A stretch of 16,373 nucleotides of DNA from Bondarzewia mesenterica (lineage: Eukaryota > Basidiomycota > Agaricomycetes > Russulales > Bondarzewiaceae): contig SGPL01000662.1 of the NCBI GenBank assembly GCA_004802705.1, forward strand, positions 1 to 16,373. The letters are read 5' to 3'. The notes under the pieces were generated by a model that saw only the letters and a program-made list of their open reading frames with translations, was not told where the DNA came from and made no database searches. The position numbers were made by a program, and so were the translations under genes. Shown one piece after another: positions 8,146-15,994 of the stretch (positions within the stretch are counted from its first letter, which is position 1; every line of letters starts with the position of its first letter).

Positions 8146-9744
8146 TCACTGCAAAGATGTAGCAGCAGCAGCCTCCCTCCTCTCCCGCCGCTGCTTCCCA
8201 ACATCGCTCTCCCATTTCCCAACGCGGAACCGGCCCTCACGGAACTTGAGGACGGCGAGGACTCCGATGACGGCGATCCAGTAAAACACGTAGGAGAGCA
8301 CCGAACCGGTGGTGGCAGAGTTGGTCCAGCCGAAGAGCACATTGAAGATTTCCCAACCGCCGTTGTCGAAGTTGTTCTCAGGGTTGCAGCAGTCTAAATG
8401 CCAGACACTATTGCGCACATCGAAGGATCCGGGGCCGTCTCCGCCTGCGTCATCCACGTCTGTGCCCAACCTGCGAGCGAGGGGATGAGTTGGTTTATTT
8501 GGGGGAAAAGTAAGAGAGGGGAGGACAGGACGCACAGGTGATTAAAGGCGTTCTCTTCGAATGACCATACTGAGCGACTGAACAGACCAGCGCCGATGAG
8601 GAGGATGAGGTTGGTCATGACGACGAGGAAGACCGTCAACGCTGTTCCAACGGTGTCAATTCAAATCCAAACACATGCGATAGGCACGATTCAGGCGGAG
8701 GAGGAAGAGAACGTACTGCTGCGGCTGGCGAAGGCGTAGATGAGGAAACCGCAGATGAGGCCGACGACGAGGCCGACGATGGCGGCGATGGGGATGGAGG
8801 TGGCGGATTGGCCAAGGGTGACACCGCCGACGAAGACAACGGCTTCCATACCCTCGCGGAGCACGGTGATGAGCGGCAGGAGGAGCAAAGCCCACTTGCT
8901 CGTGCGCGTGCGGCCGTCAACGTCTAGACAACATAACAGAGTTCGTCGCGCGTCAGCAAATGGCAAATTTGGCAAACCGAAAAAAGGTCGGGTGACGCAC
9001 GCTTCCCCTCGAAGGCGTGTTGGAGCTTGACGCGCCATTTTGCCTTGGCGCGGTCGAGCTTGAGCATGGTGATGCCCATGACGAAGATGATGATGGCGGA
9101 GACGAGCTCGAAAATAGCTGTTGAACAGACGCGGTGAGTCGAATGAATACCCGAAAAACGCGTGGTCAGCAGGTAAGGTGAAGGGGGATATACATGCCTT
9201 CCCAGAGGGACTCAGACTTGGCCCAGAGATCGGAAGCTTTTGTGAACCAGACGGCGATGAACGCGGCGCCGATGGCGAGGGCAATGAAGAGGCCGATTGC
9301 GGAGCCCAGGAAGATCTGCGAGAACGCGTCAGTTTTTTTTTGATTTTGTTGAGCAGAAGGGGTAGGGTAGACCTGGATGCGCATCTTGCGGATGAGGCGT
9401 CTCTTGCGGAGATCGCTCATCTCCGTGGATTCCTGTGTGAGCTCGGGTTCTGTGTCGACATCGGCAGAGTTGCGGTCGGTGCTAGCGGGGGACACGTCGT
9501 CTTTTTTCTCGTCGGTGTCGGCGGGGGACACGCCATCTTTTTTCTCGTCGGTGTCGGCAGGGGACACATCGTCTTTCTTCTCGTCGGTGATGACGGCCTG
9601 ATGGTGGGTGCGAGCAAAGGGATGGGTGTCGTCTTTGACGATCTGCTCGACGAGACCGAGGAGGACGGAGATGATGATGGCAGCCTCGAGAGTCTCGCGC
9701 CAGACGATGAAGAAGATAGGAACAGAAAAGAGGCTTTTGCCCAT
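8146..9744 (-). CDS. FTR1: High-affinity iron permease Ftr1
   Basis: The gene has six minus-strand exons: 9744-9373, 9315-9198, 9117-9001, 8923-8717, 8641-8536 and 8470-8146 (TCA of the stop at 8146-8148). The frame gives 414 aa, normal for the family. It is a plasma-membrane Fe3+ permease that works with a ferroxidase. The two R-E-x-x-E iron-binding motifs are RETLE (16-20) in the first membrane helix and REGME (225-229). The hydrophobic segments are the expected ones (for example IIISVLLGLV, IGLFIALAIGAAF, IVGLVVGLICGFLI and LSYVFYWIAVIGVLA). Exon 1 encodes an acidic loop with three 12-aa repeats (53-88). A basic C-terminal tail ends the protein. Intron 2 keeps the frame only if it uses a GC donor (GAAG|GCATGT); the nearby GT donor would shift the frame. 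Intron 1 is 57 nt, divisible by three and free of stops, so retention would add 19 residues. The start is set by the family's N-terminus and the promoter spacing. Confidence 0.92.
9481..9588 (-). repeat. Three 36-bp tandem repeats in FTR1 exon 1
   Basis: The unit encodes TDEKKDDVSPAD (residues 53-64, 65-76 and 77-88), with D-to-G in the second unit and D-to-S at the end of the third. It expands the hydrophilic loop after the first helix. The duplicated FTR1 copy has lost this exon, so its repeat number cannot be compared. Confidence 0.9.
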
Positions 9745-10075
9745 CGTATCCTTTGATCTGTTTCCGTGAGGGGAAGTGGGGAAGGAGACGAAGAGACGAG
9801 GGAAAGGAGAGGGGGATCAAAGGGCTTAAAAGGTGAGGGTAATCTTATCGGATAAAAGGTAGTGTCATCTGATTAGATGGGAAACTCACGCTTTTTTTGC
9901 GATCCTTTACACCGGATCCATGCTGCCGGCTAATCTGATAATGCTCATGAGGCCTTTTTCTCGTTATCAGATAACAATTACTCCACCATCTCTCTTCTTC
10001 CGAGCTCTGAATAAAACCAGGGCCACTTCCTTTATCCCTCTTCATTCCGTCCTCTCCCTTCTCTGCGAGCACCTC
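9745..10075. promoter_or_regulatory. Divergent FTR1/FET3 iron-responsive promoter
   Basis: The 331 bp between the two start codons hold ATCTGATAA (9933-9941) and ATCAGATAA (9966-9974). Both match ATCWGATAA exactly. Near matches are ATCGGATAA (9847-9855) and ATCTGATTA (9867-9875). Known fungal iron-regulatory GATA factors (Urbs1, Fep1, SreA, Sre1) bind this sequence and repress iron-uptake genes when iron is plentiful. A TTTTAAG element on the minus strand (about 9825-9831) is a likely TATA box for FTR1. ATAAAACC at about 10011 may serve FET3. Pyrimidine-rich tracts precede both starts. Regulation is inferred, not shown. Confidence 0.75.
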
Positions 10076-10916
10076 ATGGGCTCAGCCCGTACGTCCCCTT
10101 TCTCACTATTCTCCCCTATTTTCATCGTCACTGCCACGTCCCCCCCCCAGAGCTTTGGTGGAACATCACCTATGTCGAAAATGCCAACCCCGATGGCTTG
10201 TTCGAGCGAACCGTCATTGGCGTCAATGACACTTGGCTGTCAGTCTTTTTTGCCTGCCCACACACGTCAGCTGATGGATGTCTCGTCACCCAACTCAGGC
10301 CACCCCCAATCGACGTGACGACCAATGACACCCTCATTGTGCACGCATACAATGCGCTGGATATCCCGACCAGTCTCCACCACCACGGCATGTTCTTCAA
10401 CTCTACGTCCTGGATGGACGGTGCCGTCGGCGTCTCTCAATGGTTTTTCTCTCTTTTTCTCCGTCGCTGAACGTGCATATTGAACTGCAATCGTTGACAG
10501 TGGTATCCCATCCGGTGAGACCTTCGACTACGTCGTCCCTGTAAACACGTCCGGCCAATGGGGCACCTACTGGGTCCACGCGCACACTTCCTTGAGCTCC
10601 GTCCTTCACGCAAAAGAAGAAGAAAACTGAAATGTCCGTCACCAGGGCCAATACGTCGACGGGCTGCGCTCGCCCGTCGTGATCCATCCCGAAAAAGAGG
10701 TCCACTCGTACGATACCGAGTACACCGTCTCCCCGACGACTGGTACCATGAACAGCACTCTGAACTCCTCGGCGAGTTCATCAGTATCTCCAACCCCGGT
10801 GGCGCCGAACCCCGTTCTCCGTATGCCTCTATTTTTTCCTATTCCTACCTGAACATTCTCACACTAATACTATATTGGACGACAGAGGCCCCGTTGATTT
10901 ACTTTGCGCAAAACGC
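10076..10916 (+). pseudogene. FET3: Truncated Fet3-type multicopper ferroxidase
   Basis: The first exons read as a Fet3 N-terminus: LWWNITYVENANPDGLFERT, a W-L-P-P-P-I-D-V join across intron 2 (10239-10298), LHHHGMFFNSTSWMDGAVGV (first copper motif), a Cys joined across intron 3 (10443-10500), and YWVHAHTS with GQYVDGLRSP (second copper motif). Fet3 oxidises Fe2+ for Ftr1 at the cell surface. Damage accumulates to the right. The intron between HAHTS and GQYVDGL (to about 10646) lacks a donor at the expected place. EYTV (to 10729) and DDWYHEQHSELLGEF (from 10735) lie in different frames, separated by a short C-run. After APLIYFAQN the sequence switches at about 10916 to reductase sequence, so roughly two-thirds of the usual 600 or so aa are missing, including the C-terminal copper sites and membrane anchor. 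The only near ATG (10076) leaves no signal peptide, although an in-frame hydrophobic stretch precedes it without a nearby ATG. Very unlikely to be functional. Confidence 0.85.
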
Positions 10917-11264
10917 ACTACGTCTTTGACGCGATGTCTGAAGATGAGAGCGTCGAGCGCGCGAGCAGGTGTTTGAGGCGGGACGGGCCGGGGAGGCGGC
11001 ACTGGTGCTCGTGTGCGACGAGAAGCACCGGGACCCGTTGGTCGAGTACCATCTGGTCATCCGTACACCATGCGCCCTGGAGGTCTGACGGCCATCCAGG
11101 AGGGACTGAAGCTCATGCAGGATGGCAAGGTACGTGTCGGGCGAGGAATTTATCTTAATTGACCGTTTCATGCGCTTACTCGTCTGCGTATCTCCGTCCT
11201 TGTTTCGAAGGTCTCGGGCGAGAAGTTCGTGTATAGGATCAGTTAGACGCCTTCTAGCGTGTGA
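10917..11264 (+). pseudogene. 3' fragment of a second reductase copy
   Basis: The sequence matches 6049-6615 of the intact reductase with a deletion. It starts abruptly in exon 4 (YVFDA...SEDESVE), immediately after FET3 sequence. It has a 1-bp deletion near 11000 that shifts the frame. It then jumps at about 11061 from the equivalent of 6197 to that of 6413, removing 215 bp including intron 4, with a 2-3 bp microhomology (ATC). Exon 5, intron 5 and exon 6 follow. In exon 6 a GAG codon has become TAG (11244-11246), just before the normal stop. There is no 5' half, so this is a dead fragment. Confidence 0.92.
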
Positions 11265-11800
11265 CACAATCCACTAGAGTTCGCGGGTGGTGATCCAGGT
11301 TTTGCGAAGTGCGTAAGGGGTGGGTCACCCGTTACGGCCCGTACTATATGTTGCGTTTGTGAGCTCAGTTTGATGAGGAATCACTCAGCCTATTAGGTTC
11401 TCCCTGGGAATTTCAGGATGCTCCCCCTTGACGAGTGGCTTGATTCTTCCATGGATCCACTGGTGCGCATGTTTGACTTTTCTCTGTCTGTTTTGCTTCT
11501 AGGGCGGCCTCATGTCCACAGTGTGAAGAGGTAGAGAATTCGCTTTATATATACCCTCAACCTTGCACCAGTGACCGCTTAAGCTCAATCCTTCTGGACC
11601 GATTGCCCAAGTGGTGGCAGTAGAGTGACGTTTAAAGCATCTCAAGACCCGTATTTGGGGAAGATGTTCGCACAGTGCGTCAGGCGATCGAAACAGAAGG
11701 CTCGAAAGCTTTGGCAGGGTATCATGGTACTGAAAGGTGTACGTACGTACGACGGGAGTTCTCCACGCTCTGCCGCTAGACCTGATTTCGGTCGGGGTTT
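10917..11800 (+). repeat. Segmental duplication block A, copy 2
   Basis: This is the counterpart of 6045-7165. After the reductase fragment the match continues through the 3' flank (GTGTGACACAATCCACTAG, TCTCTGTCTGTTTTGCTTC and the YLGKMF frame near 11655) and fades at about 11800. Confidence 0.85.
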
Positions 11801-13220
11801 CTCATACTTACCCGGCTTCCCCTCCACACTCTCACTTAGTCATTGACTCTCGCGACTCGTTGCCGTCATTCAGACGTTTTGTATGGTCATTGTTCAAGTA
11901 CATTTCGACGCGCTATCGGATTACTGAGTGTGTGCCTCCACCAACCCGCCCCATATTTTGCTGAGTTGTGCATCATGTGGTTATTGGTGACGGTATGCAA
12001 CAAGGACCCTCAGGATGCCCGGACGAGCTTCAATACTTGACGTCGACGAACGCCTCCGCCTACCTCAGCATGCATGCATCCATCCATACGTATCACACTG
12101 CATTCAACAGGTCGTGTGATAGGTCGGGAAGATCTGTCCGCCTGTCTCTCGTTTGTCAAGTCCTATTTTAATCCTGTATCTGATAGGCAATCCTCAGACT
12201 AACGTCAACGTCAACGCACGGTCATGGGAATCGTGCAAAGCAACGGGTCCTTATCAGTTAGCTGCCGCGCCCAACACGGAGTCCCTAAATTGTAAGCGAA
12301 GTGAGTCATATATATACCTGTTGCCAGTGAGTATGATATTGGAATGCCGTGCGCCGGGTACACGGTTGCCTTTTCGACTTTAATCGTGGAAGTGTGGAGT
12401 TGATCGTTGTCTTATCAGATACATACGACCGACGTCTTGTCAATAACACACAATATCGGGATTGGTCGTCGACGGTCGTTTTCTGGGAAACAGCAGGCTC
12501 TCTCCGCGTCCGATTCTGATGAATGCAACTTGTGCATGCGGCAGTTATCGTACGGTGTGTATGTTTTGCTGTCCATATGCGGCGCTGATCACTAGGCCGT
12601 CCCCTCCTGTGAAGCGGATTCAAACATAGGATCATCTTCGGTCCCGACCCCCGACCCCCGACCCCTGCTTGCCTTCACAGAGATCAGACGCTCCACAACT
12701 GGCCGGTACATATATGTACGCACGTCTTTCCCACTCCACCGCGCATGTGGTCGTCCGATGTACTTTTTTTCCTTCGTCTTCATCAGAATCCATCGTGCAC
12801 CATTTATGTATTCTATTGCTATCGCAAACGTTGTTCGGAACCTAAACAATAGCGAGGCTTTCATATTATGGATCACGCTGTAGCGGCGATCATAGTCCGT
12901 ATCACTCACTAGGGTGTCGAGACGTGCTCTACCGATCGCGACAGGTCCGACTCTCGACTCTCGCAGCGGGTAGGATATCGAACGCTCGTATATGGTACAG
13001 AACACCGCGTACTTAAAGTAAGTAACCGCTACCTGTCGTCCGCGCGCACGGGCCTGGGCCCACAAAGCGATCCCTTCTAGTCTGAGTCAGTCTGAGTCTC
13101 CCCTTGCATTCAAAAAAACAAAAACAAACTCAATACGTGTACTCCCCAAGTACTCCCATCATTTATTTTTAGATCATGGGCGGAACGTCCCACACACTGT
13201 TTAATCCTGACGCGCCCCCG
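11801..13220. other. About 1.4 kb absent from the first duplication copy
   Basis: In copy 1 blocks A and B are about 20 bp apart (7165-7184); here 1.4 kb separates them. The longest frame is 13065-12592 on the minus strand (157 codons), which has no recognisable domain. Present are a (GACCCCC)3-like tract at about 12643-12665, CATGCATGCATCCATCC near 12071, and AACGTC repeats near 12200. No terminal repeats or target duplications are evident, so it may be an insertion into copy 2 or a deletion from copy 1. No RNA gene seen. Confidence 0.45.
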
Positions 13221-13797
13221 TTCTCCCCCGGACTTCAGAGCACTCCAACATCCATCTATACAAATCATCGAGGCTTGGCTTGGCATTGGAGGAAAAAACT
13301 TCGCCTCGGAACGCCAAAAAAAAAGCGTTCTCGTTGCACGCCAAGCATTGTGTTGAGCTCGCGGTCGCGGGTCCCTTAATCAGTGACTTCGGACTGTAGT
13401 GCAACACAGGTACGGTTCCTCACGCGAGGAGGCATTTTGTTTTCTTTCTCCCGCGCGTTCAACTTGAATCTTGATCACGGTTGTATTCCCATCTTATCAG
13501 ATAGGTACATTCGTGACACCCTGAAACCGCGGGCATGTATTGATCCGAGCCCCAGTTCATCATCCGTGCAGAGGAATTTAAAAGGTCGGTGTCTGTAAAT
13601 ATTTGCCGCAAGCTTGATTTACAATAAGTGACTTATCAGATTTGGGGCGACCGGCCGGCCAGATCGGACTGACCGACCGGCCGACCAACTGATAGATCGA
13701 CGGTTCGATCATCATCAGCCGCCCATCTGCCAATCCATTCGACGTCCATTCATCATATCACGTCTGTCACCCCAGTTAATACAATCATCGGTGTCGT
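13221..13797 (+). repeat. Segmental duplication block B, copy 2
   Basis: This is the counterpart of 7184-7838, with many small differences (shorter ATC tract, several indels). It ends directly at the stop codon of the truncated FTR1 copy, because about 307 bp present in copy 1 (7839-8145) are missing. A TTCA/TCA microhomology lies at that junction. Confidence 0.85.
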
Positions 13798-13798
13798 A

Positions 13799-14878
13799 TC
13801 ACTGCAAAGAAGTAGCAGCAGCAGCCTCCCTCCTCTCTCGCCGCTGCTTCCCAACGTCACTCTCCCATTTCCCAACCCGGAACCGGCCCTCACGGAACTT
13901 GAGGAAGACGAGGACTCCGATGACAGCGATCCAGTAAAACACGTAGGAGAGCACCGAACCGATGGTGGCAGAGTTGGTCCAGCCGAAGAGTACGTTGAAG
14001 ATGTCCCAACCGCCGTTGTCGCTATTGTTCATAGGGTTGCAGCAGTCTAAATGCCAGACGCTGTTGCGCACATCGAAGGATCCGGGGCCGTCTCCGCCTG
14101 CGTCCCCTACGTCTTTGCCCAACCTGCGAGCGAGAGGATGGATTGGTTTAATTGGGGGAAAGTAAGAGAGGGGAGGAGAGGACATGCAAGTGATTAAAGG
14201 CGTTCGCTTCGAATGCCAATACTGAGCGACTGAACAGACCAGCGCCGATGAGGAGGATGAGGTTGGTCATGACGACGAGGAAGACCGTCAACGCTGTTCC
14301 AACGGTGTCAATTCAAATCCAAACACATGCAATAGGCACGATTCAGACGGAGGAGGAAGAGGACGTACTGCTACGACTGGCGAAGGCGTAGACGAGGAAA
14401 CCACAGATGAGGCCGACGATGATGCCGACGATGGCGGCGATGGGGATGGAGGTGGCGGATTGGCCAAGGGTGACACCGCCGACGAAGACAACGGCTTCCA
14501 AACCCTCGCGAAGCACGGTGATGAACGGCAGGAGGAACAGAACCCACTTACCCGTGCGCGTGCGGCCGTCGACGTCTAGACATCATAGCAGAGTTCGCCG
14601 CGCGTCAGCAAATGGCAAATTTGGCAAATCGAAAAAAAGGTCGGGTGACGCACACTTCCCCTCGAAGGCGTGTTGGAGCTTGACGCGCCATTTTGCCTTG
14701 GCGCGGTCGAGCTTGAGCATGGTGATGCCCATGACGAAGATGATGATGGCGGAGATGAGTTCAAAAATGGCTGTAGAACAGATGCGGTAAGTCGAATACA
14801 CGAAACACGCGTTATCAGCAGGTGAGGTGAAGTGGGATATACGTGCCTTCCCAGAGGGACTCAGACTTGGCCCAGAGA
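13799..14878 (-). pseudogene. FTR1: 5'-truncated second FTR1 copy
   Basis: Exons matching FTR1 exons 6 to 2 are 14123-13799, 14293-14188, 14575-14369, 14770-14654 and 14878-14847, with the same lengths as in the intact gene for exons 3-6. The second iron motif reads REGLE. The frame has no stops and the C-terminus is conserved. Exon 1 (start, first helix, RETLE) and most of exon 2 are gone; similarity ends at 14878 inside exon 2. The donor of intron 5 has changed from GT to GC (CACTT|GCATGT), and the intron 2 donor is GC, as in the intact copy. A new GGTAAGTGG in exon 4 (complement near 14547) could act as a cryptic donor. With only one REXXE motif and no promoter it should not transport iron, although its frame looks little decayed. 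Confidence 0.9.
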
Positions 14879-15031
14879 GATGTAGAATGGGCAGGACGAT
14901 GAACAAAAACTGGCAAAGATGGTCGATGGAGCGAAGATGGCGGTTCTGAGCACGCGAAAGGTAGTCACGAATAATTGAAGCCAATAGACTGGTTTCGTCA
15001 CTGTTACTGTCGAGTTAAGTATGGTAACATG
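14879..15031. other. Unassigned spacer between the FTR1 remnant and the mobile element
   Basis: This sequence has no counterpart in the first duplication copy and marks the right end of the duplicated region. No gene is recognised. Confidence 0.4.
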
Positions 15032-15373
15032 TAGTCTACATCAAAATTTGGGGGGTTTCGCTGGTGCCACAGCGACCTGCCTTATTTAGAAGGTCCCTAA
15101 GGATCAGTTGTGACTCCGACAAACTTTCTTTGTCACGTGCTATCTAGCGAAAGATAACAATTTTGACCATCAATTGTTTTTGGTAATTCAAGCCTTTATC
15201 ACACCCGGTTTCTTTTGCACGATGATGAATGTCTCCTACAACTTTCATATGCTCACTTATGCAAGAATTTGAAGTGTGTTTAAAAAGGCCTTCAGTTCGG
15301 GAGTGACATCCGCAAGGTTAGAATTCACCAAGAACACAGCCCTTGGGCAAGTAAAATTTTAAAGTATCAAAAA

Positions 15374-15447
15374 CTACAATGCGGAGTCGAACCCTTGACC
15401 TCCAGCATGATCAACGGGTGCTCTTATCGATTCAACCAAACAGCCAT
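15374..15447 (-). pseudogene. tRNA-like sequence (A box and B box) inside the element
   Basis: The minus strand has a perfect B box GGTTCGACTCC (complement of 15383-15393), an A-box-like TGGTTGAATCGA, GAGC before position 26, a plausible anticodon stem (four of five pairs) and a 5-nt variable loop AGGTC, all at tRNA spacing. Against a working tRNA, the T stem has only two clear pairs, the acceptor arms do not pair, and position 33 in the anticodon loop is not U. It is more likely a tRNA-derived relic or SINE head. Confidence 0.4.
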
Positions 15448-15839
15448 AATATGTTTTCCAAACAATATTATAAGTAGAGTCTTCCAACACTGCCTGAACA
15501 CTGCCTGAATGCCACATCTCTGACACCCTCACTGAGTACTCATAGTTGATTGATCTATAGCAATTTCATCATGGCTCTATGTGTAACTATTATGTCTATT
15601 ACTGTGCTCCACTGTATCTTGAAACCATGTCATTGATCAGTGTAACGCACGAGAAAGTGTCAAATTAATTATTCGGAATTAAGTACCAGCTTGTATTAAT
15701 GCCTAAAATACTGGGTTCCAGTGCACGTGAATGGGACTGCTCGGCAGAAGCGGCACTGTTCGGCATGGGCGACTCAACGGTCGTTTTTCTTCGGCTATTT
15801 CCGGCGCTGTGGCACCAGCCAAACCCCCCAAATTTTGAT

Positions 15840-15883
15840 GCAGACCTCATACACAGAACGATTGTCTTCTGTGTGAGGTCTGC
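15840..15883 (+). repeat. Subterminal hairpin of the mobile element
   Basis: Arms GCAGACCTCA..CACAGAA and TTCTGTGTGAGGTCTGC pair over 17 bp, with a 2-nt bulge and an 8-nt loop. The outer arm overlaps the end of the inverted repeat. Confidence 0.85.
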
Positions 15884-15994
15884 AAAGGAGACTAATCCAG
15901 ATCTATGTCCTGACTGTTCTCATCAAAGCACTGCAACAATATTTTACCCCTTGCTATCTAATCATCCACGCTGGCGTTCTGCTGCCAGTGCCAA

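Larger units (their letters stand above)
15032..15895 (+). mobile_element. Non-autonomous transposon, Helitron2-like layout
   Basis: A left end of about 37-42 bp (15033-15074, containing CATCAAAATTTGGGG and GCTGGTGCCACAGCG) is repeated inverted at 15805-15845 with one mismatch in the core. The right repeat is subterminal: it is followed by a strong hairpin (15840-15883) and then by 12 bases ending CTAA|T. A left end beginning TCTAC, inverted repeats at unequal distances from the two ends, a 3' hairpin 8-12 bp from a CTRR end, and no obvious target duplication are features described for Helitrons, especially Helitron2/helentron derivatives. No long coding frame is present, so it would depend on proteins in trans. 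A plain MITE with terminal inverted repeats is the main alternative; the bases flanking the left end do not fit a canonical Helitron site. Confidence 0.55.

Noticed and set aside
9121..9756. 211-codon plus-strand frame opposite FTR1
   Set aside because: It is antisense to FTR1 exons with matching REXXE motifs and splice sites on the minus strand; the Gly/Val/Asp-rich composition comes from the repeat region.
10200..10330. CRISPR array or bacterial operon
   Set aside because: No spaced repeats anywhere in the window; spliceosomal introns show a fungal nuclear genome.
12592..13065. 157-codon minus-strand frame as a gene
   Set aside because: It has no recognisable domain, signal or splice context, and includes the low-complexity GACCCCC tract. 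Reported only as content of the 1.4-kb segment.
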